Shown: positions 27,540 to 36,141 of the stretch, one piece after another
Layout of the letters: each line of letters opens with the position of its first letter
Numbering within the stretch: position 1 is the first letter of the stretch
NCBI GenBank assembly: GCA_030651305.1
Contig: JAUSCI010000081.1
Span: forward strand, 1 to 56,556
DNA from: Sulfuritalea sp.
GTDB taxonomy: Bacteria; Pseudomonadota; Gammaproteobacteria; Burkholderiales; Rhodocyclaceae
DNA length: 56,556 nucleotides
Direction of reading: 5' to 3'
Program-made: the position numbers and the translations under genes
The notes under the pieces: model-generated
Told to the model about the DNA's origin: nothing
What the model saw: only the letters and a program-made list of their open reading frames with translations
The model's database searches: none

Positions 27540-28108
27540 TCAACGGCTGAGCAGTCGGTATCCACTTGACGAGATGTCCGGTCTGATAGCAGTAGCGCCT
27601 GATCGCCGTACCGGACTCTGTCTGCCGGGGATTCCGCTTTATGTCCCGCAGGGACGGTATCCACTCGGACGCGGGCCGGCAAACGCCGATTTTCAGTAAC
27701 AGGCGACGCTCGGCATCCGCAATTTTGCGTGACAAACCGGCCATGCCCGAGCCCGTCTTCAAAGTTGCCGACGGCATTCCTGCCGACATCGGCCACCGCG
27801 TATCGAGCCGCACTGAGCGCCAACCGGGCCAGGCGCGTCCCGCGCGCTGTTGGCATAGCGCTCGGGTTTGGCACGGCCCCCTGGTCGGGTCGACCACCTT
27901 CCCGGCGACATACTCCGAGCCTATGCCCCAAGTTGGCGAGCACCTCCCGGCGGCGCGCCCCGCGATGGTGCGCAGCGCCTGCGCTGACCGCTCTCCGGAG
28001 CCCCGGCGCAGCCTCGAAAATATCAAATGCCCTTGGTAAATCAGCTCATTGCAATGCTTGGCACGGAGTCTGCACGATACCTGGCGAACCTACTACCGGG
28101 AGAGCACC
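27540..28108. other. Gene-free stretch before the cyanate operon
   Basis: Several frames stay open here on both strands, but none has a ribosome site or a recognisable family. CGGTATCCACT occurs twice (about 27553 and 27655), hinting at degraded repeated material. The last 50 bp hold the sigma-54 promoter. Confidence 0.5.
28058..28074 (+). promoter_or_regulatory. Sigma-54 promoter of the cyanate operon
   Basis: Reads TTGGCACG-GAGT-CTGCA: the -24 GG (28060-28061) and -12 GC (28072-28073) are separated by 10 bases, the canonical RpoN spacing, and TGGCACG is a full match to the consensus. The expected start of transcription is near 28085, 24 bp before the first gene. RpoN control implies an enhancer protein, most likely NtrC under nitrogen limitation (inference). 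Confidence 0.75.
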
Positions 28109-29464
28109 ATGTCGCTGCACGATCCGTTCGATCCGAAGACCACCATCAGCAACTGCAACTGCGGCCATCACGATTCGCAGACGCAGCACGACATCGCCAT
28201 GGCCGGCGCCGACGCCGAGGCACTGAACAGCCGCGTCTTGCAGACGACCGTGATGCGCGCCCTGTTTCCAAAGGACGCCGAGCGGCGCAAATTTCTCTCC
28301 GCGGTCGGCGCCTCGACCGCCTGGGCGGCGATTTCCTCGCTGATTCCCTTCGGTACGCTGGAAGCCATGGCCCAGGACAAAGGCAGCCTGGAGAAGAAGG
28401 ACCTGAAGATCGGCTTCATCCCGATCACTTGCGCGAGCCCCTTGATCATGGCCGACCCGCTGGGCTTCTACAAGAAGCAGGGGCTCAACGTCACGGTGGT
28501 CAAGACCGCCGGCTGGGCGCTGATCCGCGACAAGGTGCAGAACCGCGAATACGATGCCTCGCACATGCTGGCGCCGATGCCGATTGCGATGTCCATGGGC
28601 GTCGGCTCCAACCCGATGCCGATCAACGTGGCGACCATCCAGAACACCAATGGCCAGGCCATCACCCTGCACGTCAAACACAAGGACAAGCGCGATCCGA
28701 AGATGTGGAAGGGCTTCAAGTTCGCCGTGCCCTTCGAGTTCTCGATGCACAACTTCCTGCTGCGCTACTACGTCGCCGAACACGGCCTCGACCCGGACAA
28801 GGACATCCAGATTCGCGTCGTGCCGCCGCCTGAAATGGTGGCCAACCTTCGCGCCGGCAACCTCGACGGCTACCTCGGCCCCGACCCCTTCAACCAGCGC
28901 GCGGTGTATGACGAAGTCGGCTTCCTGCACATCCTTTCCAAGGAGTTGTGGGACGGCCATCCCTGCTGCTCCTTCGGCGTGCCGGCGGATTTCGTCAAGC
29001 AGAATCCGAACACCTTTGCCGCCCTCTACCGCGCCATCCTGACCGCCGCCGCCATGGCGCGCGACCCGAAGAACCGGCCGCTGATGGCCGAAGTGCTCTC
29101 GCCCGCCAACTACCTGAACCAGCCGAAGACCGTGCTGGAGCAGGTGCTCACCGGCAAGTATGCGGACGGCCTGGGCGGGGTGAAGAACGTGCCCGACCGC
29201 GCCGACTTCGATCCCTTCCCCTGGTACTCGATGGCGGTCTGGATCCTGAGCCAGATGAAGCGCTGGGGCTACATCAAGGGCGAGGTGCGCTACAAGGACA
29301 TCGCCGAGAAGGTGTATCTGCTGACCGATGCCAGGAAGCGCATGGCCGAGATCGGCATGGCGGCGCCGAAGGCGGACTACCAGAAGTTCAAGGTGATGGG
29401 CAAGGAGTTCGACTTCAACAAGCCCGACGCCTATATCGACAGCTTCGCCATCAAGCGCACCTGA
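28109..29464 (+). CDS. NrtA/CynA-type ABC transporter substrate-binding protein (cyanate/nitrate family)
   Basis: 451 residues from the ATG preceded by GGGAGAG; an in-frame ATG at 28049 falls before the sigma-54 promoter and is rejected. A Cys/His-rich N-terminus (CNCGHH, residues 16-21) precedes a twin-arginine signal with RR at 59-60 and KFLSAVGAST, so export by Tat is likely. The mature part starts LKIGFIPITCASPLIMADPLG, typical of the NrtA/CmpA family, with DKVQNREYDASHMLAPMP in the ligand lobe. With cyanase three genes later, cyanate is the likeliest ligand; nitrate, nitrite and bicarbonate are known for relatives. Confidence 0.88.
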   Translation: MSLHDPFDPKTTISNCNCGHHDSQTQHDIAMAGADAEALNSRVLQTTVMRALFPKDAERRKFLSAVGASTAWAAISSLIPFGTLEAMAQDKGSLEKKDLKIGFIPITCASPLIMADPLGFYKKQGLNVTVVKTAGWALIRDKVQNREYDASHMLAPMPIAMSMGVGSNPMPINVATIQNTNGQAITLHVKHKDKRDPKMWKGFKFAVPFEFSMHNFLLRYYVAEHGLDPDKDIQIRVVPPPEMVANLRAGNLDGYLGPDPFNQRAVYDEVGFLHILSKELWDGHPCCSFGVPADFVKQNPNTFAALYRAILTAAAMARDPKNRPLMAEVLSPANYLNQPKTVLEQVLTGKYADGLGGVKNVPDRADFDPFPWYSMAVWILSQMKRWGYIKGEVRYKDIAEKVYLLTDARKRMAEIGMAAPKADYQKFKVMGKEFDFNKPDAYIDSFAIKRT

Positions 29465-29477
29465 GGAGGCCTGGGCA

Positions 29478-30317
29478 ATGCGTTCCATCAAGCTCAAGGC
29501 CGCCGTTATCTCGCTGCTGCTGTTTCTGCTCTTCATCGGCGCCTGGCACATGGCCACGCTGCCGAAGGAGTCGACGTCGCTCGCCGGCGCCAACGCGGAG
29601 TATGCGGCGCTGATGGGCAAGGGCGCGGAGAAGTCGGGAGGCTTCCCGCCGCCGCTGGAAGTCGGCCAGGCCTTCGTCAAGTACCTGGCGGATCCGTTCT
29701 ACGACCACGGCCCCAACGACAAGGGCATTGCCATCCAGCTCGGCCATTCCCTGGCGCGGGTCGGCCTCGGCTTCTTCCTCGCCGTGCTGGTGGCCGTGCC
29801 GCTGGGCTTCGTGATCGGCATGTCGCCGCTGCTGCTGCGCGCCTTCGATCCCTTCATCCAGGTGCTGAAGCCGATCTCGCCGCTGGCCTGGATGCCGCTG
29901 GCGCTCTATACGCTGAAGGACTCCAATGTATCCGGCATTTTCGTCATCTTCATCTGCTCGATCTGGCCGATGCTGATCAACACCGCCTTCGGCGTCGCCT
30001 CGGTGCGGCGCGACTGGATCAACGTCGCGCGCACGCTGGAAGTCAATCCGCTGCGCAAGGCCTTCCTGGTGATCCTGCCGGCCGCCGCGCCGACCATACT
30101 GACCGGCATGCGCATCTCGATGGGCATCGCCTGGCTGGTCATCGTCGCCGCCGAGATGCTGGTCGGCGGCACCGGCATCGGCTACTTCGTCTGGAACGAG
30201 TGGAACAACCTGGCGCTGCCCAACGTGATCTTCGCCATCACCATGATCGGCGTGGTGGGCATGCTGCTCGACATGATCTTCGGCCGGCTGCAGCAGCTGG
30301 TCACCTATCGTGAATAA
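29478..30317 (+). CDS. ABC transporter permease (NrtB/CynB family)
   Basis: 279 residues with an N-terminal membrane segment (AVISLLLFLLFIGAWHMATL) and five or so further segments. The EAA loop that docks the ATPase is visible as VARTLEVNPLRKAFLVILPAAAPTI. It follows the binding protein by 13 bp with ribosome site GAGGAGG. Together with the neighbours it makes an inner-membrane importer for cyanate or a related anion. Confidence 0.9.
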   Translation: MRSIKLKAAVISLLLFLLFIGAWHMATLPKESTSLAGANAEYAALMGKGAEKSGGFPPPLEVGQAFVKYLADPFYDHGPNDKGIAIQLGHSLARVGLGFFLAVLVAVPLGFVIGMSPLLLRAFDPFIQVLKPISPLAWMPLALYTLKDSNVSGIFVIFICSIWPMLINTAFGVASVRRDWINVARTLEVNPLRKAFLVILPAAAPTILTGMRISMGIAWLVIVAAEMLVGGTGIGYFVWNEWNNLALPNVIFAITMIGVVGMLLDMIFGRLQQLVTYRE

Positions 30318-30335
30318 GCGTGAATAGAGACTGAC

Positions 30336-31265
30336 ATGAGCGCACATTTCCTGATCGTCGAGGCGCTGAAGAAGGCCTACCCGGCCGCCAACGGGCAGCC
30401 CAATCCGCCGGTGTTCGAGGACATCCACTTCCACATCGACAAGGGCGAGTTCGTCTGCATCGTCGGCCACTCCGGCTGCGGCAAGACCACCATCCTCAAC
30501 GTGCTGGCCGGGCTGGAGGAAGCCACGGCGGGCGATGCCTTCATGGACAACCGCGAGGTGCGCGGACCCAGCCTCGACCGCGGCGTGGTGTTTCAGGGCC
30601 ACGCGCTGATGCCGTGGATGAGCGTGCTGGGCAACGTCGCCTTCGCCGTCAAGTCGAAGTGGCCCGAGTGGTCGAAGGAAAAGGTCAGGGAGCACTGCGC
30701 CGGCTACCTCGAAATGGTCGGCCTCGGCGACGCCCTCGACAAAAAGCCGGCTGAGCTTTCCGGTGGCATGAAGCAGCGCGTCGGCATCGCGCGGGCCTTC
30801 GCCATCCAGCCCAAGATGCTGCTGCTCGACGAACCCTTCGGCGCGCTCGATGCACTGACCCGCGGCACCATCCAGGACGAGTTGCTGAAAATCGTGCAGG
30901 CCACGCACCAGACCGTGTTCATGATCACCCACGACGTCGACGAAGCCATCCTGCTGGCCGACAAGATCCTGCTGATGAGCAACGGCCCGCACGCCAAGAT
31001 CGCCGAGATCGTCGAAGTCACCATGCCGCGCGACCGCACCCGCGCCGGCATCCACCACGATCCGCAGTACTACAAGATCCGCAACCATCTGGTCGACTTC
31101 CTCGTCAATCGCTCGAAGACCTATGCCGGTGCCGAGGCCGAGATGTTCCACGACGCGAAGAACCCGCCACTGGTCCGGCCGGGGCTGGAAGGTGACCGTG
31201 CGCCGGTACTGACCCTGGCGACCGAAAGGCCCGCCCCCCAATTGAAACAAGCCATCAATCAATGA
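30336..31265 (+). CDS. ABC transporter ATP-binding protein (NrtD/CynD family)
   Basis: 309 residues. Walker A GHSGCGKTT, Q-loop VVFQGHALMPWMSV, signature ELSGGMKQRVGIARA, Walker B MLLLDEPFGALD, and switch MITHDVDEAILLAD. The C-terminal extension beyond residue 250 contains DRTRAGIHHDPQYYKIRNHL, as seen in NrtD-type ATPases. It energises import through the preceding permease. Confidence 0.92.
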   Translation: MSAHFLIVEALKKAYPAANGQPNPPVFEDIHFHIDKGEFVCIVGHSGCGKTTILNVLAGLEEATAGDAFMDNREVRGPSLDRGVVFQGHALMPWMSVLGNVAFAVKSKWPEWSKEKVREHCAGYLEMVGLGDALDKKPAELSGGMKQRVGIARAFAIQPKMLLLDEPFGALDALTRGTIQDELLKIVQATHQTVFMITHDVDEAILLADKILLMSNGPHAKIAEIVEVTMPRDRTRAGIHHDPQYYKIRNHLVDFLVNRSKTYAGAEAEMFHDAKNPPLVRPGLEGDRAPVLTLATERPAPQLKQAINQ

Positions 31266-31277
31266 AAGGACTGAACC

Positions 31278-31721
31278 ATGAATCGCAATGACGTCACCGA
31301 ACTGATCATCGAAACCAAGATCAAGAAGGGCCTCAAGTGGGAAGACGTGGCCGCGAAGCTCGGCCTGTCGAAGGAATGGGTTACCGCCGGCTGTCTCGGC
31401 CAGATGACTTTCGACAAGAAGCAGGCAACGACGCTGGGCAAAATATTCGGCCTGCCGCCGGAAGCCGTGGCACTGCTGCAAGTCGTGCCCTACAAGGGTT
31501 CATTGCCGACGGTCGTGCCCACCGATCCGCTGATCTATCGCTTCTACGAACTGATCAGCGTGTACGGCACCACCTTCAAGGAATTGATCCACGAGGAATT
31601 CGGCGACGGCATCATGTCGGCGATCGATTTCAGGATGGACCTCAAACGCGAACCGAATCCGGCCGGCGATCGCGTCAACATCGTCATGAGCGGCAAGTTC
31701 CTGCCCTACAAGACCTACTGA
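31278..31721 (+). CDS. cynS: Cyanate hydratase (cyanase)
   Basis: 147 residues, close to the 156 of the E. coli enzyme. An N-terminal helix-turn-helix-like part precedes the catalytic C-terminal domain. The active-site Arg and Glu lie in PLIYRFYELISVYG and the Ser in FGDGIMSAIDF, all intact. It converts cyanate and bicarbonate to ammonia and CO2 as a decamer. It is last in the operon, 12 bp after the ATPase gene. The sigma-54 promoter and transporter indicate use of cyanate as a nitrogen source rather than only detoxification. Confidence 0.96.
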   Translation: MNRNDVTELIIETKIKKGLKWEDVAAKLGLSKEWVTAGCLGQMTFDKKQATTLGKIFGLPPEAVALLQVVPYKGSLPTVVPTDPLIYRFYELISVYGTTFKELIHEEFGDGIMSAIDFRMDLKREPNPAGDRVNIVMSGKFLPYKTY

Positions 31722-32170
31722 CCGGGCAAGGTCGGCGGCGGCCGGCCCGAGGGCGGCAATAGAGCAGGGCAAATAAAACAGCGCGGGGCAGGCCGCCGAA
31801 GCAGGAACTCTTTACAGATAATCCGACTTGCCCACAGCAATGAATGTTCATGCTCTCCTGCCAAAATTGATCGGCATGGTCGTGTCGTGGCTGGACGCCG
31901 GAAATTTGAGGAATCGCGTCTACGATCTGGACGACAAGCTCGAAATTGCCAGAGTTGCCATCGAGGACATCAGGAGAATGAACGATCTCGACCTGATAAG
32001 GGATTTGGCCGGACGTACGCTGGAAAAACTATAGCTTTACGCATTGAGACCCGACAAGCCTGGCTCCGTTTTCAGTCAGCAAAGCCGTTTCCGGATGCGT
32101 CGATGATCGCGGACAGATCATCCGCAACAGCCCGCTTTGCGCCAACCGCCTGATGGCCGGCAAGCAGGCG
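31722..32170. other. Stretch between cynS and the acyl-CoA ligase
   Basis: Contains only one small frame with any plausibility (31828-32034). No terminator with a T-run is seen. No other structure was recognised. Confidence 0.4.
31828..32034 (+). CDS. Small hypothetical protein
   Basis: 68 codons: a hydrophobic N-terminal half (ALLPKLIGMVVSWLDAGN) and a charged, heptad-like C-terminal helix (DDKLEIARVAIEDIRRMND). A start at 31840 is equally possible. No clear ribosome site and no known family. The amino-acid make-up looks protein-like rather than shadow-like, but the case is weak. Confidence 0.3.
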   Translation: MPTAMNVHALLPKLIGMVVSWLDAGNLRNRVYDLDDKLEIARVAIEDIRRMNDLDLIRDLAGRTLEKL

Positions 32171-33988
32171 TCATCTGTACAAGGCCTCGATCTCTATCTC
32201 GTAAGTCTTGTAGATGCTGGAACGGCGCACCTTCATGGTCGCCGTCACCTCGCCGTCGTCGTGGTCGAGTTCCTTGGTCAGGAGATGGAACTTGCGGATG
32301 CGCGACACCTCCGCCAGTTGCGCGTTGCCGCGATCGATCTCGGCGACGATGAGTTCGCGCACCTGCGGACTGTCGACCAGCGAGCGGAAATTGGTGAAGG
32401 CCAGGCGCCGCGCCTCGGCCCATTTGCCGGCCATCTCGTAGTCGATCTGGATCAGGGCGGCGACATGCCTGCGGCCCTCGGCGATAATGATGCATTCCTT
32501 GATGTAGGGGCTGGCCTTCATGGTGTTCTCGATCTCGGACGGCGTCAGGTTCTTGCCGCCGGCGGTGATCATGATGTCCTTGAGGCGGTCCACGATGCGG
32601 ATCTGGCCGCCTTCCTCCCGGACGACATCGCCGGTGTGCAGCCAGCCGTCGATGATCGATGCGGCCGTCGCCTCATCGTTCTTGTAATAACCGAGGAACA
32701 CCATTTCGCCTCGAAGTTGCAGTTCGCCCTGCGCCGAGAGGCGATGCTCGACGCCGAGGATCGGTTCGCCGACGGTGCCGAGCCTGACCCGCTCGCGATG
32801 CTGGCCGGTGATCATGCCGGTGGACTCGGTGAGGCCATAGACCTCGACCAGCGGCACCCCCAACGTGCGGAAGAAACGGATGATGGCGGGCGGGATGGAA
32901 GCGGCGCCGGTCAGCGCCACTTTGACTTCGCGCAGGCCAATGAAGTTTTGCAGCGCACGCAGGATCAGCCAGTAGTAGAACGTGTAGGTCAGGCGTTCAC
33001 CGAAGCTGCGCTGGCTCGCGGCCTTTTCGGCGAACGGCTCGCAGGCTGCCAGGGCACGCGCAAACAGCCGCCGCCGCAAGGCGCCGGATTCCTGCATCTT
33101 GATGTTGATGGCGGCGTGCAGCTTTTCCCAGATGCGCGGCACGCCGAGGAACATCGAGGGAGCAAGCTCGCGCAAATCTTCCTGCACGGTGCGGATCGAT
33201 TCGCCGAAATTGACTTGCGAACCCAGGTAGATCGGCACGAAGGTGGTCACCATCTGTTCGGCGACGTGGCACAGCGGCAGGTAGGAAAGGTGTGTGGTCT
33301 CCGCGTCAAGGCCGAGACGCTCGGCAATACCCGGCGTCACCGCGCGGATGTTGGCGTAACTGATCATCGCCCCTTTCGGCTTGCCGGTGGAACCGGAGGT
33401 GTAGATCATCAGGGCGATGTCATCGAGATGCTGTGCGGCCAGGGTGTCGTCGATCCGGCTGCGATGCAGCGCCTCATACTCGACGCCGAGCGCTTCCACC
33501 GCGGCGAAGGCGATGACCCTGTCCTTGTGTTCGTCAGCCGTGTTGCGCAGGCCCTTCTTCTCCATCACCACGATCTTCTTCAGGCGCGGCAACTGGTCGA
33601 GCGCGGCCAGCACCTTGTCGGTCTGCTCCTGGTCCTCGCAAATGACGATGTCGACGTCGGCATGACCGAGCACATAAGCCACCTCGGGCGTCGGGCTGGT
33701 CGAATAGACGCCGACGGTGATGGCACCCGCCAGGCCGATGCCCATCTGTGCCAGCACCCACTCCAGCCTGTTTTCCGAGATGATGCCGACATGTTCGTCC
33801 GGCGCCAGACCGAGGGCGCTCAAGCCGAGGCCAAAGTGCCGGGCGCGGCGGTAATAGCTGTCCCAGGTGATCGGGTTCCAGATGCCGAAATCCTTTTGCC
33901 GCACGGCGATGCGCTCTGGCTGCAGGCGCGCCTGTTCGCGCAGCATCTGCGGCAGCGTCAGTTCCGGCAGGGGGTTCACGAAAGCCAA
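32171..33988 (-). CDS. AMP-dependent long-chain acyl-CoA synthetase (FAA1-type)
   Basis: 605 residues. The P-loop YTSGSTGKPKGAMISY, the VYGLTESTGMIT motif, LHTGDVVREEGGQI and DRLKDIMITAGGKNLTPSEIEN (with hinge and catalytic Lys region) are all intact. It activates a carboxylic acid to its AMP ester and then its CoA thioester. Its start lies inside the end of livF (13-bp overlap), so it is translated with a branched-chain-type ABC transporter. The imported substrate is thus probably an acid activated on entry, such as a fatty or aromatic acid, rather than an amino acid (inference). Confidence 0.92.
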   Translation of the reverse strand: MAFVNPLPELTLPQMLREQARLQPERIAVRQKDFGIWNPITWDSYYRRARHFGLGLSALGLAPDEHVGIISENRLEWVLAQMGIGLAGAITVGVYSTSPTPEVAYVLGHADVDIVICEDQEQTDKVLAALDQLPRLKKIVVMEKKGLRNTADEHKDRVIAFAAVEALGVEYEALHRSRIDDTLAAQHLDDIALMIYTSGSTGKPKGAMISYANIRAVTPGIAERLGLDAETTHLSYLPLCHVAEQMVTTFVPIYLGSQVNFGESIRTVQEDLRELAPSMFLGVPRIWEKLHAAINIKMQESGALRRRLFARALAACEPFAEKAASQRSFGERLTYTFYYWLILRALQNFIGLREVKVALTGAASIPPAIIRFFRTLGVPLVEVYGLTESTGMITGQHRERVRLGTVGEPILGVEHRLSAQGELQLRGEMVFLGYYKNDEATAASIIDGWLHTGDVVREEGGQIRIVDRLKDIMITAGGKNLTPSEIENTMKASPYIKECIIIAEGRRHVAALIQIDYEMAGKWAEARRLAFTNFRSLVDSPQVRELIVAEIDRGNAQLAEVSRIRKFHLLTKELDHDDGEVTATMKVRRSSIYKTYEIEIEALYR

Positions 33989-34770
33989 CGCTTCCTCCGC
34001 TTGTAGTGCTTGATGTCGCGGAAGCTCCTGATCTCGCCGCCGCCCATGCCCAGATAAAACTCGCGCACGTCGGGATCGGCGGCCAGCTTTTCGGCGGGCC
34101 CGTCGATCACCACCTTGCCGGTTTCCATGATGTAGCCGGTATGCGCCACCGCCAGCGCCACCGAGGCGTTCTGCTCCACCAGCAGCATGGAGACGCCCTG
34201 TTCCGCATTGATGCGCGCAATGATGCCGAAAATGTTCTCCACCAGAATCGGCGAGAGCCCCAGCGACGGTTCGTCGAGCAGCATCAGCACCGGCTGTGCA
34301 ATCAGGGCGCGGCCGATCGCCAGCATCTGCTGCTCGCCGCCGGAAAGATAGCCGGCCAGGCCGCGGCGGCGTTCATGCAGGCGCGGGAAATACTCGTAGA
34401 CCAGGTCAAAGTCGGCGCTGGCGGCACGGCGACCGGTCAGCGCATAGGTCGCTGCGGTCAGGTTTTCCTCGACGGTCAGATCCTCGAAAACGTGCCGGCC
34501 TTCCATCACATGGAACAGGCCGGCACGCACCAGTTGGTGCGGTCGCATGTCGCCGGTGTCGCGGCCGGCAAAGGCCACGCTGCCCCGGGTCATTTCGCCA
34601 TCCTCTAGCGCGAGCAGGTTGGAGACGGCCTTGAGCGTGGTCGTCTTGCCCGCGCCGTTGCTGCCGAGCAGGGCCACGATCTGCCCCTTCGGCACCGACA
34701 GCGACAGGCCGCGCAGGACCTGCACGGCCTTGTTGTAGATGACCTCGATGTTGTTGATTTCGAGGATCAT
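33976..34770 (-). CDS. livF: LIV-type ABC transporter ATP-binding protein LivF
   Basis: 264 residues from the ATG with GGAGAG upstream (24 bp inside the longest open frame). Walker A LLGSNGAGKTT, signature YLSGGEQQMLAIGRA, Walker B LMLLDEPSLGL, and switch VEQNASVALAVAH. The segment [11 protein letters not shown] is encoded by a dispersed-motif copy. It is separated from the binding-protein gene upstream by a 190-bp stretch of hairpins, and overlaps the acyl-CoA ligase gene downstream. Confidence 0.93.
   Translation of the reverse strand: MILEINNIEVIYNKAVQVLRGLSLSVPKGQIVALLGSNGAGKTTTLKAVSNLLALEDGEMTRGSVAFAGRDTGDMRPHQLVRAGLFHVMEGRHVFEDLTVEENLTAATYALTGRRAASADFDLVYEYFPRLHERRRGLAGYLSGGEQQMLAIGRALIAQPVLMLLDEPSLGLSPILVENIFGIIARINAEQGVSMLLVEQNASVALAVAHTGYIMETGKVVIDGPAEKLAADPDVREFYLGMGGGEIRSFRDIKHYKRRKRWLS
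34408..34429 (+). repeat. Dispersed 22-bp motif, copy 8 (inside livF)
   Basis: Plus strand AAAGTCGGCGCTGGCGGCAC then GG, a full consensus match. On the coding strand of livF it is read as RRAASADF, a third way of translating the motif. Confidence 0.75.
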
Positions 34771-34828
34771 GGAACCACACTCTCCCCGTTCCACGGGCCG
34801 CTTTGCACAGCGGCCCGGCTCCGGCGGC

Positions 34829-34948
34829 GCAAAGCAGTGCTTTGCGAAACCCCGCCTACGCCCCCCTCGCCAGGCGAGGGGGTGACGGCGGTTCGCCGCT
34901 GCGCGGCTGTTGGCTGCGCCGCCCTGGAGGCGGCCCTGCGGGCGGCGC
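34829..34948. repeat. Three consecutive hairpins between the binding-protein gene and livF
   Basis: GCAAAGCA/TGCTTTGC (34829-34845), CCCCCTCGCC/GGCGAGGGGG (34862-34882) and GCGCCGCC/GGCGGCGC (34916-34923 with 34941-34948). They follow the stop codon of the substrate-binding gene on the minus strand. Such 3' structures commonly stabilise the binding-protein message relative to downstream genes; that role is inference. Confidence 0.6.
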
Positions 34949-34959
34949 TCACGCTTGCA

Positions 34960-36120
34960 TTACTCCACCACTATCCAGTCGGACGCCGGCACCATCTTCT
35001 GTGTCTTCATGTCGGCGCGGTAGATGCGGCCGACCGGGACGGAGTTGCCCTTGATGGTGATCGGCACGCCGATCAGGCCGCCGGTGTCGAAATTCTTGAT
35101 CGAATTCAGCGCCGCCTTGAGATTCTTGGCGTCGAGCGGCTTGCCGGCCTCCAGCGTTCGCTTGGCCGATTCGACGAACAGCATGGCGGTGAGGAAGCCC
35201 TGCAGGTAAGGCGTGTTCTGGTACTCGGGATGCAGCTGGCGGATCTTGTCGAGCATCGGCGCCTTGGCCGAGGTGTCGTAGTAATAGCGATAGGGCATGA
35301 CGCCCATGAAGCCGTCGCCGGCCTCGCCCATCTTCATCACCGTCGAGCTGTCCATGGTCCAGAAGGTGCCCATGAAGTGACTCTTCGAGCCGGACTTCTT
35401 CATCTGCGTGACGAACTCCGGGATGGGGGCCAGGATGTAGCCGTGGAAGATCGTGTAGTCGGGGTCGGCGCGGCGCAGCTTGATGACCTCGGTGGAGACA
35501 TCCACGCTGCCCGGCGCGGTCTGGATCTCTACGGCAACGGTGAGGCCGAGCTTCTTCGACATCTCGCGGAACTCATTCACCGGATCGCGGCCGAACTCGC
35601 TGTCGGAATAGACGATGGCGACCTTGGCTGCCGGCTTCTCCTTGGCGATGTGGCGCAGCAGGATGCCGATCTGTTCCGAATAGTCCGGACCGGCCATGAA
35701 CTGGGCCGGAAACTTCTTCGGATCGTTGATCTCGGTGGCCAGCGAGGCGCCGGCCATCATGATGCTGCCGAGGCGTTCCAGTTCGGGATTGATGGTGCGG
35801 CTGAAGGCCGTGGAATCGCCGTAGTAGAGGCTGATCTTGTTGGCGCCGGTGAGCTTCTTGAAGGCCGCCACCGAGACATCGGGCTTGTAGCCGGTATCCT
35901 CGAAGACGTAGCGGATCTTGCGCCCCTTGATGCCACCGGCATCATTGACGATCTTGAAATAGTCCTGTAGGCCGGCATTGATGCCGATGCCGGCGAAGGC
36001 GAAGACGCCCGTCATCGGAATCGAACCGCCGATCACAATCTCTTCCTGCGCCTGCGCCGCGGGCGCCAGCGCGATGCCTGCCGCGGCGAGCAGTACCGTA
36101 AGCCACCTGGATAGTTTCAT
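34960..36120 (-). CDS. ABC transporter substrate-binding protein (LIV-type, COG0683)
   Basis: 386 residues with a Sec signal peptide (SRWLTVLLAAAGIALAPAA, cleavage probably after AQA). The mature part begins EEIVIGGSIPMTGVFAF, as in periplasmic LivJ-like type I binding proteins. Ligand not evident; the linked acyl-CoA ligase argues for an aromatic or aliphatic acid. It is encoded between livM and livF and followed by hairpins. Confidence 0.9.
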   Translation of the reverse strand: MKLSRWLTVLLAAAGIALAPAAQAQEEIVIGGSIPMTGVFAFAGIGINAGLQDYFKIVNDAGGIKGRKIRYVFEDTGYKPDVSVAAFKKLTGANKISLYYGDSTAFSRTINPELERLGSIMMAGASLATEINDPKKFPAQFMAGPDYSEQIGILLRHIAKEKPAAKVAIVYSDSEFGRDPVNEFREMSKKLGLTVAVEIQTAPGSVDVSTEVIKLRRADPDYTIFHGYILAPIPEFVTQMKKSGSKSHFMGTFWTMDSSTVMKMGEAGDGFMGVMPYRYYYDTSAKAPMLDKIRQLHPEYQNTPYLQGFLTAMLFVESAKRTLEAGKPLDAKNLKAALNSIKNFDTGGLIGVPITIKGNSVPVGRIYRADMKTQKMVPASDWIVVE

Positions 36121-36141
36121 GTTGCCTCCTCTTGAAATTGC

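Noticed and set aside
27656-27695. Possible twelfth copy of the dispersed word (CCGGCAAACGCCGATTTTC)
   Set aside because: Spacing and bases differ too much from the core; probably chance resemblance.
27641-28039. Open frames in the space before the cyanate operon (both strands)
   Set aside because: Compositionally shadow-like, several mutually overlapping frames, and no ribosome site or recognisable domain.
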